In this document: in pieces, positions 22,412 through 34,536 of the stretch
Layout: each line of letters starts with the position of its first letter
How positions within the stretch are numbered: the first letter of the stretch is position 1
Made by a program: the position numbers and the translations under genes
The notes under the pieces: generated by a model
What the model was told of the DNA's origin: nothing
Seen by the model: the letters and a program-made list of their open reading frames with translations, nothing else
Databases searched by the model: none
Origin: Adiantum capillus-veneris
Lineage: Eukaryota > Streptophyta > Polypodiopsida > Polypodiales > Pteridaceae
DNA length: 64,000 bases
Assembly (NCBI GenBank): GCA_014529385.2
Contig: CM043964.1
Coordinates: 4,086,997-4,150,996 of the forward strand
Reading direction: 5' to 3'

Positions 22412-24042
22412 ATATTGATAGCCATTTTTCGGCTCTGTGTAATTTCCATAGCGAGTTACCTCACCCTATCAAATCACTCAAACACTGTGGTTACCCTCAC
22501 CCTTTCACTGTATATAGGTGTGTGTGAGTTAGAGGACTTTTCCCATATCTTCTTAAAAACCCTCAATTAGCTAGTAACTGGGTTGGTTGAGCCAAAAAAA
22601 TAAAAAAATAAAAAAAATAAAAAATTATAAGTATATTATGGCACATTTGTGTGTAAATATTTCATTGTATATAGGGCCTAAATAAAAGGATTTTTCATAA
22701 TTATTTTGATATTTATTTAAATATTTCTACCTAGGGTGTGTTATTTATGCTATGTACATTGACTCACCATTACCATATTTTTTCTTACCATTTTGCATAC
22801 TCTTTATTCCATATAAAAATAATTTCATGCAAGCTTCTCTTATTTTTGGTGTAACTCCATCCCAATAAAAATCCAAAAAAACTAGTTCTATTTATGTGTA
22901 TATTTCTTCACTATTGTGATTTTTTCCTTCCTACATCTATTCTGTATTACTCTCATAAATTAGACCACCAAAAATATTCATATTTTTATGGTAGACTTAT
23001 AATGAGAGAGATTTATTTTGACCCCTATATATTTTTTCCACCCATATTATTTATATTTGACATGTACATAATTTTTTTAGACCCCTCAATATTTGATTTT
23101 TCTTAGTTGTACTATTCACTTATATCATGATCTCAACAATATCTTCAATTATAGACCTACCAAATAAGGTCAAGGGTATATGGAATGCATGCATGCACCA
23201 TGGGGGGCTCACTCTTGGAGGTATTCAAAAGAATCATCCAAAGAAGGACCTCACAAGGACTTTGTGCAGTGGAAAAAAACAGTCGGTTTTGCTGAATTTT
23301 TAAAGATCGCATGCTCTCGGAATTCGAAAAAGTAATACAAACAAAAGTTGTAGCTCGTAAGCTGAACTTTTACCTCAAATTGTTTTATATTTTTTTGAGC
23401 TACGAGCTGTGAGCTATGATTTTATTGGTGGACCCCAGTTTGCCCATGCTATGCAGACACACTCCCTCTTTCACACACACTTCTCCACTCATCATCCCCA
23501 CCTCTCTCACCACTCCTCTCTGCACCCTAATCACCTTCTTCTCAACTTTGAAGAATAAGAGAAACCATGGTGAACTCATGTCTCCTACACACACTTCCAT
23601 TCCAAAATTGACCACCTAGTCTCATTTTTCCTCATCCATATTACCCATATCTATCAAAAAACCACAAAATTCAGCCTCTTCTCTTGAAAGACAGCATCAT
23701 GGTGATTGATTACTCATGTTCACTTACCTTGGCTCCCAAGGAAGGTCAAGAGTGGAGAAAAAATGTACCATCAAAGCTAGTGGACCGTCAACAAGCGTTA
23801 AAATTGACCCTACTCAAGACACTTGGAGCATCAACATTTTGTAAATCAATAAAAATACTAACTCTACTAATTTACTAACACTAACCTACTGTGAAAAGTC
23901 CTATCACCTCCACTTCTCTCCTCTCTCTCTTCTTCATCTATCCCCACCAACTTCTTGATAATTCCAAGCAAAAGAAATTAGATAAGTGCTGAAAATGTAA
24001 CCCAACCATGGTTAGAGGAGTAACCCTAGCCCTCAAAATTTC

Positions 24043-24050
24043 TATAAAAG
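24043..24050 (+). promoter_or_regulatory. TATA box of the G1 LTR
   Basis: tctataaaaggaggg, a consensus plant TATA box, is conserved at the cognate place in the 3' LTR (48571-48578). It would drive the genomic RNA and define U3/R. No transcription start is demonstrable from sequence. Confidence 0.45.
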
Positions 24051-24706
24051 GAGGGTGTAGCCAGCACAAAAGGGGGGGAGCCATAAGCAAGAGCACTATG
24101 CTATAGCTTGAGAAGCCAAGTTCAACCTCTCTAAAAGGAGCTCTTGAGTGGAATCTCATTGTCTTATGCATATGCATGTGTTGTATTAGGGGTGATTAGC
24201 AAGGGAACTCTATGCCATTGTAAGAGAGAGTGATCATTCAATTGAGAGTAGGAAATCTATCATTTCTCCTACTAGTGTAAGCCCAACATTTGCTGAATCA
24301 AGGAGGGTGGATTTGGAGTAAGCTTGGATACTTTGTCTCTCTTCCAATGTGAAGTAATGGACAACAATGATGTGTAAGTGTCTTGGTGTTTTTTTTAAAG
24401 TTCTTGATAGCTTGTCTCTGGGTGTTGTCATCAATTTAGCCATAAATCCCACATATTGTAAAAGGGCGACAGTGTGGAGAGGACTCCCCTGGCCTTAAGA
24501 CAGTGATTGGGGTGGCTTTTCTTGTGATGTGTTGTGGTGTACTTTACTCAAGCTATGTTGAACAAATACTAATCTCACTTTCATTGGTCATGACATATTT
24601 GTAAGAAGGTATTAGTGCAACAAGCACCCCCTCCCCCTTCCCTCTTTTTCTGACATATATAATTGTGTTTGCTTGATCATTGTCGAACATTTCAAAGCAG
24701 CCGGAG

Positions 24707-24708
<2 letters not shown>

Positions 24709-24746
<38 letters not shown>
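24709..24746. repeat. (CT)n microsatellite in G1 5' LTR
   Basis: About 38 bp of CT. The cognate array in the 3' LTR is far longer and was the insertion site of element T. Confidence 0.95.
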
Positions 24747-24748
<2 letters not shown>

Positions 24749-24921
24749 GCGTCCTAGTTCGCATCCAAAACTAGGTGGTGCCCCATATTTGTGTAGGGTT
24801 AGGTTGCGGGTTTTTGTGTGTGTTGTTGTTTTTTTCCAACCCCAACCCAATTGAGCAGCACGAGAGTCTAGAAGAGTTCTTAGAGGCCACTCTTCTTGTT
24901 TCCTGCCCCGGACCGCCTCAA

Positions 24922-24940
24922 ATTGGTGCCCCCACTGAGG
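24922..24940 (+). other. Putative primer binding site of G1
   Basis: Immediately after the LTR comes attggtgcccccactgagg, and the same sequence follows G2's 5' LTR (complement at 44109-44127). Position and conservation fit a primer site starting TGGTGCCCCC, but I cannot assign the tRNA. Confidence 0.45.
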
Positions 24941-25585
24941 ATGGCTTGTGTATTTTTGTGTAGGATCAACCTTTAGCATAGTCAAGTAGTTTGCATGAAT
25001 CACGAAAATTTGTATGATCCTTTCATTACTATTGCAAGGCAAAAGGTACACATAATTGTTAGTACTAAGTTGCAATTTCAGCGAGTAATTTGTAGAATTT
25101 GGGCCCTCTTAGGTTGGCCGAGATAAACGCTTCAGTAAATCCTTTTATTTTACCTCTCATTAGATACGACCTTGGTTTGGATCCTTTTATTTTACCTCTC
25201 ATTAGATACGACCTTAGTTTGGATGTCTATGTTTTTGTTTTGTTTTAAGCATTAGGTCATGCATAGACAATGGATAAAGGCCCAGGAATATAGGTTTTTC
25301 CCTTCCATTTCACTCCACACATTAGAATAAACATTGGAATTAGTAGAAAAATCCATTTTCAACAACGTATGGTTTTCATGTTTGGTGCCCAAAGAGTAGG
25401 AGAAATTCTCGCGTCACCAAACCCTATCATCTTACCTCTCATTGATTATCATAGGTAATTTGATGTGAATATTTTTATTTTGTTATAGAATAGATTGCAA
25501 TTTAGAAAATATTACTGTGTAAATCTTTTTTTTTTTTCAAACAAACAAACAAACAAAAACGTGTTGTCACCTTGAAACTGATTCA
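24941..25585 (+). other. G1 leader with tandem short modules
   Basis: Contains repeated modules ending ttttattttacctctcattagatacgacctt at about 25138-25260 and a related one near 25420-25490. Translations (EINASVNPFILPLIRYD and GEILASPNPIILPLIDYH) are related to each other and to two short frames in the G2 leader. Unlike G2, no long reading frames lie between this leader and gag. Confidence 0.5.
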
Positions 25586-27660
25586 ATGGAGGTCCAACGC
25601 CAAATGTCTGGATATCCTCTTTTCTTTGGAGAGCCTGGAGAGGATGCAAAATTATTTTTAGCAAATTTCAAGATGTCTTGCCGTATCAAGAGGATAGTAA
25701 CTAATCAAGAACGTGTAGAAATGTTTGAGGTGGTCCTTAGGAAAGATGCTAGCACTTGGTTTGACTCTTTGCCTGAGGAAGTTAAGGGGAATTACACAGA
25801 AGTTTTGAATCATTTCAAGAAATACTTCTTTGATCCCGAAAACACTCAAAAACTATGGCAAGAACTTGTTTCTCATAAGCAAAAATACTTAGATGACTAC
25901 TACTTGTACAAGTAAGAGTTTCTACATCTTCCGGCTCTATGGATACGAAATGTTGCTAACCCTGGTGATGGTGCAGAATTTCTAAAGAAGGAGAGGTTCA
26001 TATCCGGACTCTTTCCTGACCTTAAGGTAAAAGTTGAGGCAGGTGCACCTCCTACCTTTGATGCAGCTAAAACTAGGGCTGCTAAGAAATATAGGAAACT
26101 CAAGTGCTTAAGGGGGGAGGTTCCAATAGAAGGTCTTAGACCCAAAGGTAAGTCACAAGCATCAACATCTAGGGAGCTTCCTCAGGTAACGGCAGAAGTG
26201 ATTGAGAAGTTAAATGAATCTTTAAGCAGCCTGTCAATTCACCTTGCACAAGCTGTAGGTCCAAAGGGACAAGCAAATAAGTCTGAAGAGCGAGATTCAC
26301 GACCAAGGAGAGTCTTGCAATGTTGGAATTGCGGTGAGTCTGGACATGGGATGTATAATTGTCCTTGGCCCCATGGGGAGCCAGGGAGACCTAACTTGAA
26401 TTACCCAGTGATGAATGCAGGTGAATGAAATAGTCAGCAACCACGGCTTCTACAAAGGCCAAATGGAGCAAGACCACCTCCACAAGGAGTGGAAGGAGTT
26501 CCACCTTTGCCAGACCCAAATGTGCATATGGTACAGGTGACAAATTCAAAAGAGGTTGACATGGAAGAAAATGGCATCAAGCGTGGCCGTGGAAAAGGGA
26601 AGGAGAAAGAAGGAGTTACATCACAAAGTGACCATGGACGAGAAAAGAAGGCAAAGGAGACCAAGGAAGCTAAGAGCACTCGACGTCGTATCAACCCCCA
26701 AGACTTCCCTCTTGGACATGGAATAGCTCCATACAACTTGTTGGAAGACATGAGAGGTAACGGTCCTGATATCTCATGGCCTCAGTTTCTTGCATTATGC
26801 CCACAAGTTAGGAGAGATTTAACAAAGGCAGTTAGCACTAGGAGAAAGGTAAAAGAGAGTGTGCCTGTTGATAAAATTGCACAAGCTGAAATGAATGAGG
26901 ACATTACACCGGTGCTAGATTGTTACATCAAAGGAAGATTGGTTAGGAAAGGTCTAGTGGATGGGAGTGCAAAAATTTGCATCATGACAGAGGGACTCAT
27001 GCAAAAACTAGGCATGCACATCCATGAGACACCTGAAATTAAAGTCAAGATAGCAAACAATAGCAAGGCTAGGTGTGTAGGCATTTGTAAAAATGTTTTT
27101 TGTAGAGGCCTTTGGCATTAAGAAGGCGGTGGATTTTTATGTTATTTCGACCAAGGGAAGTGGTTATCCATTTATCCTAGGAAGACCATGGCTAATTAAA
27201 ATGCAAGCTTTGCAGGATTGGGAGAGTGGAAAATTAATTTGCAGGAATGAAAATCATAAGAAGGTTGTCTTTGACATGAAGGAGCAACGCCAAGAGGAGC
27301 TCCATGAAGAATCATCTCAAAGTGAGACGGAGGAAGGCTGCACCGATAGCACTTCAGAAGGAGAAAGTAGCAGCAGCATTACTGAAGAGGAGTCTTCCAT
27401 CGAAGTCATGGGGGTAAAGTTTAAGCCAAACAACCAAGAGACCTCTTGCCCAGGTTTGGAAGAGGTAGGTTCCCAAGAGAACCGAAAAGTGGAAGATGAA
27501 AGAATGCTAGAAGGTATGCTATCTACAACACTTACAAAGGATGAAAGAGAGGCGTTCAAATGTGTGCTAAGGAAGTTTCCTAGGCTTTTTGCTAAAGACT
27601 ACACCAATGCGCGTGGAGTAGATGATGTTCAACACAAGATTCAAAAAGGCGTTCAATTCA
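25586..27660 (+). pseudogene. G1 gag-protease, broken
   Basis: Starts MEVQRQMSGYPLFFGEPGED and continues as a Retrotrans_gag-type capsid domain (FDSLPEEVKGNY), a CCHC zinc knuckle CWNCGESGHGMYNC at 26320-26361, a basic linker and a retropepsin-like domain (GLVDGSAKICIM about 26955; FILGRPWL about 27172). Comparison with G2 shows CAA to TAA at 25913, GGA to TGA near 26426 and a +1 frameshift near 27100. The frame ends near 27645, where RT to integrase has been removed. The product would package RNA and mature the particle, but it cannot be made intact. Confidence 0.88.
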
Positions 27661-27916
27661 AGTTACTATCATTCTTATGGACTTGAATGGGAAAGAGCTC
27701 TCGAGGAAGGTAAACGGGTATCGCTTGAAGCCTTATTTGAGTTGCCTTCTACAAAAGATCTGTCAAAAGGCAGCTATCTCATGTAAGTATTGTTCTGTGA
27801 AGTATGAGTGTAACTCAAACCAAAATTCCAAGGGGCCAAACAATGAAGAGCTTGTCAAGGACTCTCAAGCACTCTCTTGGGAAAAGATGCTTTATGATGG
27901 TACATGAATATACCAT
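27646..27916 (+). pseudogene. G1 pol 3' tail fused to protease by deletion
   Basis: After the deletion junction (near 27640-27650) the frame reads MDLNGKELSRKVNGYRLKPYL and ends GPNNEELVKD...LYDGT, matching the integrase tail of G2 (31893-32129). About 3.0 kb present in G2 (RT, both RNases H, most of integrase, not counting the copia insert) is absent. The segment is cut at 27916 by G2. Confidence 0.8.
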
Positions 27917-30900
27917 TGAGGCGCTCCGGGGCGGGCAACAAGAAGAGCAGCCTCCAAACACCCTTCCATGCTCTCGTGCTGCTCAATTGGGGCTGGGGCA
28001 AGCACAATCAGAGACAAAAACAACCCACAGCCAGAAACCAAACAAGAAAAGGGGCACCACCTAGTTGTAGATGCGAACTAGGACGCACGTGATATCTCCT
28101 TGTACTCAAACGCACAAAGAGAGGGGAATGCAAGATAGCCGCACACACCAAACACAAAAATTCACCACGCCAGAGAGAGGTAAAGAGCACAAATCAACTT
28201 GAGCAACTCAGTCTTAGCCTTAAAGACTAGATGTACACAAAGCTTGATGAGAAATAGAGAGACAATACAAAACTTGACCTTGTTGCCAATACACAAATTG
28301 TCTTAGGGTCACGGGAGCCCTCTCACCGAGCACCCTCTTACAATTTACCTTTAAGGCAAACAATTCCACAAGCCCTCAAACCACCAAGCATGAAATGGCA
28401 CAACAAACTTCAAGGACAATATACCTTCAACCACCTGATGAGCCAACTTATCAAGTCAATTTGGAGAGAAGAGTCGTAGTTGCAGCATACAATTGCACCC
28501 AAAACTATGAATCTTATTTATGGACAAGAGTAGGCTACAAGTGTGATTGCAGACTATAGTATCACTCCACTCCTCTAGATGGCATAACTAACTTCAAGCT
28601 TCTCCATGCACCTATGTGTAGTGATGGAATAGAGCACTCACAACGCACACAATCTACACAACTAGGCTTGAAGAGCGGTGTGTTATGTGTTGAGAATGGT
28701 GTGGTGTAGTGTGATCATGTGATGATTTACAAGGGAGAGAAGAGCTCTATTTATAGGTTTTAAAAGCCCCGATTAGGATTAGGCCTAATCAAGTTTATTT
28801 GAAGGAATAAAAGATTATGCATTTTTTTTATTATTATTATTATTTTTTAATGAGGGTGGGTCTCTCTTGTCCTTGGAGTCACATGGATGTGGGCTCAAGG
28901 GAAGAGAATTATTGAGGACGATAGGAGAGAGGATTGAGTGAATAATTTGGGAGTGCCTACTCTAGTAGAGGGTGCATTTTACAATAAGGTTAGTGGTTAG
29001 TAGTTAGTAATTATCACTAAAAAATATTTACAAAATCATTCACCAAATGGTGAGATATATGATGAGAAAAGTTAGAGAAGGGATGAGCTTGTAAAGAGAG
29101 GTTGAAGCTTTGGAGAAGTTGACATTCACCTCTTTACAGCACCGGAAGAAGAAGTAGTCAGCATGGCGAAGCAGCGCGTGTCGATGAAGCTATGTTATTT
29201 CAAACCTTGGAAAATTCATGATAAAAGACTTCATTTGCAGAGGTTATCTTTGGATTTTTGCCGATTTTTTTGAAGTTCTTTACAAAGTTGAAGAGAGTAT
29301 GGTAATATGGACATATATGTAGAGAGCAAGGGAGACACATAGGGTGTAGAAATGGAGGATGAAGTCTATGGAGGTGTGAGAGATGTGGCAATGGTGAAGA
29401 GGGTGAATTAGGACATGGGAGTTGCAGGTTTGGGAGCGGGAAGGAGAGGGAGGAGTGTGTGTGAAAGAGGAAAATGATAAAGTGGAAGAGGGAGTGTGGC
29501 TGCATAGCATGGGCAAACTGGGGTCCACCAATAAAATCATATCTCACAGCTCGTAGCTCAAAAAAATATGAAAAAATTTGAGGTAAAATTTCAGCTCAGG
29601 AGCTACAAATTTTGTTTGTATCACCTTTCCAAATTCGGGGAGCATGTGATCTTTAAAAATTCAGCAAAAATGGACTGTTTTTTCCACTACACAAGGTCCT
29701 TGTGAGGTCCATTTTTGGATGATTCTTTTGAATACCTCCAAGAGTGAGCTCCCCATGGTGCATGCATGCATGCCACATACCCTTGACCTTATTTGGTAGG
29801 TCTATAATTGAAGATATTTTTGAGATCATGATATAAGTGAATAGTACAACTAAGAAAATCAAATATTTAGGGGTCTAAAAAAATATGTACATGTCAAATA
29901 TAAATAATATAGGTGGAAAAAATATAAAGGGGTCAAAATAAATCTCTTTCATTATAAGTCTACCATAAAAATATGAATATTTTTGGTGGTCTAATTTATG
30001 AGAGTAATACAGAATAGATGTAGGAAGGAAAAAATCACAATAGTGAAGAAATATACACATAAATAGAACTAGTTTTTTTGGATTTTTTTTGTGATGGAGT
30101 TACACCAAAAATAAGAGAAGCTTGCATGAAATTATTTTTATATGGAATAAAGAGTATGCAAAATGGTAAGAAAAAATATGGTTATGGTGAGTCAATGTAC
30201 ATAGCATAAATAACACACCCTAGGTAGAAATATTTAAATGAATATCAAAATAATTATGAAAAATCCTTTTATTTAGGCCCTATATACAATGAAATATTTA
30301 CACACAAACGGGGCATAATATACTTATATTTTTTATTTTTTTGGCTCAACTAGCCCAGTGACTAGCTAATTAACACTAGGTTGGTAATGGGACACTTTTA
30401 TGTCCTGGGACACATTTATGTCCTGTTAAGTGACCATATTCCTTGAATTATGTCAAGAGTTTCAAAATGGATTTTGACGTGCGATCTATCTAGAAAGTTG
30501 TCTCATGAGCTGAAAAAAATTTGACATTTTTTTGAAATATCAATTCCATCTTTAACCTTGTCCTTGCACAACATTTCACAACCTAAACTGTGTGAAAAAA
30601 CGGGTCCTGTTTTTGGCTTTTTTCAACTTTTTGCAACTACACCACTCTAGAATTCATGTTTGTGAGGTCTATAATGCTAGAAAACTATCTTTAGTAGTCC
30701 TCAACATATCCTGATGCTTCTAGGGAGAAATAAATGTTAAAGTTGTAAGTTATGACCAAATTACAAAATTTGTCAAATCCTATTTTTAAGCCAATTTTAG
30801 CTCTTCTATGATTTTTTTGGTGGCTTTCATGATATCCAAATGCAGTTTTGATTTTGTATGTCGCATATTGTAACATAAAACTAATATTCTTTGAGTTTTG

Positions 30901-31864
30901 GGGCACCTAATACCCTATTTTGCATACTACACAACGATGGTTGATTTTTTCAATTATAAAAGAAAACGAAACATTCTAGTATATCAAGTATAGCTTTTTC
31001 AATATTACTAGTTTCTTGTGAGAACTATATGCATTTTGTAGGTAGTAACCATATCTAGTCATAAGCATCAAATTTGTCTAGATATTGAATAATTTCTATG
31101 GGATTCTACAACTCATAATGTTGAACCCATATTTTTCATGTTTGCTGTATTTAGCACTTCATTGTTGTCCCCGAGATTCCCCTTGGTAAGAGATGTATTA
31201 CTATTTTGACATGCTCCATGGCTCCTCATGAATCTAAAGGACAACAGGGAACTAAGAAAACATGCATATATTATTTGTATTGAGCATGGCTATAGAAACA
31301 TTGATGATAGGTTTGCAGAATGGAAAAAAACTCAACTTTTTTGTACCTATTTCTTTTGGCAAAACAAAACATATTGAGTGAGAAGCAATCATATGGTCTG
31401 ATCACCAACCACTGAAGTTAACCAGAGAATTTATCTTAAGTCCTACAAAAATCCCTAATCTTATTTTTATGCAACAAAACGTAAGAAATGACTGTTTTGA
31501 TGAAAATGTAGTGGTCCATCAACTTTGGAGGCTTGGTGTGACCAAAAGATGAGAAATTTTACAAGTTTCTTATTTTTTCCATGTGTAGTAGGCCTTGAAC
31601 TATAACCTCATGAAAGGATTTTACAAAATGAGTGGATCTACTATGGTTTTGGAGGTTTTTTCCAAAACCCTGAAAGGACACTTTTATGTCCTATTAGGTT
31701 ACCAACCTAGTGTTAAGGGTTTTTAAGAAGATATGGGAAAAGTCCCCTAACTCACACACACCTATATACAGTGAAATGGTACGGATAGCCACAGTGTTTG
31801 GATGATTTTGGTAGGGTGGGTTAACTCACTATGGCAATTACGGAGAGCCAAAAAACGGCTATCA
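27917..31864 (-). repeat. G2 3' LTR (interrupted)
   Basis: About 2605 bp of LTR once the 1343-bp insertion with its duplication (30374-31716) is removed. Begins tgaggcgctcc (LTR 3' end) and finishes ggctatca (LTR 5' end) on the plus strand. A TATA-like motif in minus orientation is near 28750. Confidence 0.88.
30374..31712. mobile_element. Non-autonomous terminal-inverted-repeat DNA transposon, 1339 bp
   Basis: Absent from the other G2 LTR, where the empty site reads gttaattaaggg (about 46674-46685). Ends are CACTAGGTTGGTAA and its reverse complement (14-bp TIR). TTAA flanks both ends (30370-30373, 31713-31716); with the empty site this gives a TTAA duplication, or TA if the TIR starts one base earlier. 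Subterminal palindromic units like gggacacttttatgtcc occur twice at the left and once at the right. No transposase is encoded. CACTA ends suggest the CACTA superfamily, but its usual 3-bp duplication is not seen. Confidence 0.85.
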
Positions 31865-31880
31865 TTAGCCCTCCCCCAGG
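31865..31880 (-). other. G2 polypurine tract
   Basis: Minus strand reads cctgggggagggctaa directly before the LTR start TGATAGCC. The same tract precedes the G1 3' LTR at 46836-46851. Confidence 0.8.
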
Positions 31881-31892
31881 ATGATGGTATAT

Positions 31893-32180
31893 TCATGTAC
31901 CATCATAGAGCATCTTTTCCAAAGAGAGTGCTTCAGAGTCCTTGACGAGGTCTTCATTGTTTGGCCCCTCAGAATTTTGGTTTGAGTTACACTCATGCTT
32001 CACGGAACAATACCTACATGAGATAGTTGCCTTTTGACAGATCTTTGGTAGATCCTTTGGTAGAAGGCGACTCAAATAAGGCTTGAAGCGAAACCCGTTT
32101 ACCTTCTTGGAGTGCTCTTTCCCATTCAAGTCCGTAAGCTGATAATAACTTGAGTTGAAAGCCTTTTTGACTATGTATGG
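31893..32180 (-). pseudogene. G2 integrase C-terminal tail
   Basis: Continues the integrase frame after an in-frame TAG (FETRW then stop, then GPYIVKKAFNSSYYQLTDLN). W-x-GPY is the start of the GPF/Y-type C-terminal DNA-binding module. It ends ALSLEKMLYDGT, close to the polypurine tract. Homologous to 27677-27907 in G1. Confidence 0.75.
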
Positions 32181-32183
32181 CCC

Positions 32184-33317
32184 CTACCATCTAGTTTCAA
32201 ATTTGGCATCAAAATGATTATCGAGTCGATTGTCATGCCTTAGCACAAGATCTCCTTCATTGATGCCTTTGTTCTTCAGTTTCTTGTCAAGCTTTTCCTT
32301 CGTCTGTGTGGCTTTCCTCTTGTAGCACTCGTATGCTGCTTCTCTTTTCCACTCAAGCTCAGCTAGGGTAAGAAGTCGATCCATCCATGCTTCTTGATCA
32401 TCTTGTGCTGTTTTGCCATGAAGTCGCATTGTTGGAATGTTGAGCTCAATTGGTTGTAAAGCCTCTTGACCATAGACCAAGTGAAATGGTGTGAACTCTG
32501 TGGCTTCCCTATATGTGGTTCGATACGCCCACAAGGCACCATCCAAGAAGTCATCCCACAACTTTGTCTTGTTTTTCACCATCTTTCTAATGATGCCTGC
32601 AAATACACCATTAGCTTTTTCTACCAAACCATTTGATTGGGGATAGTAGGGTGTACTATGACAATGTAGAATGTGAAGTTCTTCACAGACTTCTGTGAGA
32701 AAGCCCTTTCTAAACCCTAGACCATTATCAGAAACAATCTCCAAAGGTGTGCCAAATCTGCAACAAATGTGAGTGTACACAAACTTGCTAACTATCTTCT
32801 CATTCACTCTTGCCACACTTTGAGCTTCTACCCACCTAGGCATGTAGTCTATGACCACCAAGATATACAATTTTCCATTTTTAGTCCTGGGCAATGGACC
32901 CGTAGTATCAATGCCCCATTTTTCAAACGGACCATTTGCAAGGACTAGCTGACGTGGACCATGTAACAGATGCTTGTTTCCATTAATCTGACAATTGTGG
33001 CAGTTTTTACACCAATGTTGAACATCAATGTGCAAGCTTGGCCAAACATATCCGGCAAGCAATATCTTTTTTGTAGTGAGTTCCTGTGCAAAATGACCAC
33101 CACACGCTTCCTCATGTAAACCTTTTAGAATGGCTGGGATTTCCTCAATAGTTGGTACTCTTCTGCACACTTGATCCTTCCCTCTTTGATAGAGGGATCC
33201 TTCTAAGAAGAGATACGCGCTTGCCTTTTTCATGAGTCTCCTCTTCTGAGCCTTCGTGAAGTCTTGTGGAAACTCACCCTCCAAAATGTAGCTAATAATG
33301 GGAGTCAATGACTCCAA
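32184..33317 (-). pseudogene. G2 integrase
   Basis: 377 codons open. The zinc-binding domain is visible (HEEACGGHF..CKNCHNCQ, about residues 68-109), then the catalytic core with Asp in WGIDTTGPLP, Asp in IVSDNGLGF and Glu in SNGLVEKANG, followed by WAYRTTYREATEFTPFHLVYG. These are the expected DDE residues for strand transfer. The frame is linked upstream, through one TAG near 33319, to the second RNase H tail (33321-33495). The copia insertion separates it from the rest of pol. Confidence 0.9.
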
Positions 33318-33320
33318 TCC

Positions 33321-33495
33321 CTAGTATCTCGGTTGCTTGACAGTTGTTGCCACCATGATGACCTGCACTTCTTTCTGAACACATGTAACTGCTTGTTGTG
33401 CAAGTAAATCGGCATCTTCGTTTTGTTTCCTAGGAATATGATATAGTTGCACTTCTTCAAACTGATTAAACATCCTACGAATGGCATGAACTTTT
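33321..33495 (-). pseudogene. G2 second RNase H, C-terminal end
   Basis: Reads KVHAIRRMFNQFEEVQLYHI and PRKQNEDADLLAQQA, the NxxAD..A closing region of an RNase H fold (final acidic residue in DAD). Its N-terminal part is 38769-39100, on the other side of the copia element; the two halves join in frame at the codons around the insertion site. Confidence 0.8.
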
Positions 33496-33667
33496 TGTTG
33501 GGGTATAAAGCCCAATGTGGTCGCCCAGGTAAGTGGGCGGGCCGCCAGGTATGTACACATATTCTTTTGTAAAAACCTAATAAGAACTCACTATGCTCTA
33601 CACATTACAGTAGAGCGAGTTCACCATATCGTCGTGCTCTTCTTCTCGCACTCTCTCTCGCGTCGCA
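33496..33667 (+). repeat. Copia 5' LTR
   Basis: tgttggggtataaagcccaa to cgcgtcgca, four differences from 38597-38768. No initiator-Met primer site follows; the next bases are cttccgactctgc. Confidence 0.85.
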
Positions 33668-34536
33668 CTTCCGACTCTGCAAATTTGGGGTTTTTGGCCT
33701 ACGACTGCAGGTGCTGAGGATATCAACACTCCCAGAGTGTTGATTTGTGGCTGTCTACACATCAAAGGACGGCTCACAGTTCTTGGAGGCATGTCACATA
33801 CGACAAGGGCGCATCTACACACAGACTGTAGGCGACATCCACTAGTTCATCAGGTAGCTTGTGTTTGCTGCTTGATATTCTAGATTTCATCCTGACATTG
33901 CACGTACTTCCACATGGGATGTATTTTTAGAGATGATATATGTCTGTTGAGGGTTTGCTGGCTGTGAGTCACGCAGCAAACAACCGCCGCAGTGGTTACA
34001 GCATACAGTGGGAAATTTGTGGATGTATGACTTTGTGGGAAGTCTATGTACTGTCAGATTTACTGCAGCCTTTGTTGAGGGTCGAGTGAGGTTTTATTGA
34101 GCTGGGGGATTCTCGAATGTTGAGATCCTTTCGGTGATACAGGTCTTGGAGCGATCCCTCGAGCACCCTTAGATAGGCAGCTAGGATGTATTGACTGTGA
34201 GTTAGACAGTTGGGATTGCATCTTTGCTTTACTGCCATTGAGGCATTGTTGCAGTCTATGCTTACAGGACAGTGACAGGACAGTCAAAGACAGTACAGGT
34301 GCAAGACAGGTTTACCCGCAACTTACACTATCAGAGAGACAGTGTTTTTTGAGCTGTTTTTTGGTCTGTTTTTTAGTACACCAGAGCCATTTTACAAAGG
34401 AGACTCTGCCAAAATTTATGCAAAATCTGAAGCTTTCTTGGTTCATTTGACAGGTTGATATTGGTTAAGAGGTCAGTTTACAGGGGAAACTCTGCCGAAT
34501 TTTTCCCAGGAAAGTAAACTACTGTGAAGCGTAGCT
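33668..34536 (+). other. Copia 5' leader
   Basis: No coding potential. It holds a perfect hairpin at 33723-33743 (9-bp arms tcaacactc and gagtgttga, 3-base loop) 55 bases after the LTR, and CAG-rich text near 34260-34310. The gag start is at 34537. Confidence 0.6.

Larger units (their letters stand above)
22416..24920 (+). repeat. G1 5' LTR (2505 bp)
   Basis: Runs from tgatagccatttttcggctc to ccccggaccgcctca. It is matched by 46852-49298 plus 60576-60830. It contains a CT microsatellite (24709-24746) and a TATA-like motif (24043-24050). Compared with G2 LTRs, about 1.07 kb at the 5' end and about 170 bp at the 3' end are homologous, but the middle is different. Confidence 0.85.

Noticed and set aside
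23400-23620. Small frames inside the G1 and G2 LTRs (for example 22894-23106, 29200-29547, 45499-45876)
   Set aside because: They recur because the LTRs recur; composition is AT- or pyrimidine-rich and frames are not preserved between LTR types.
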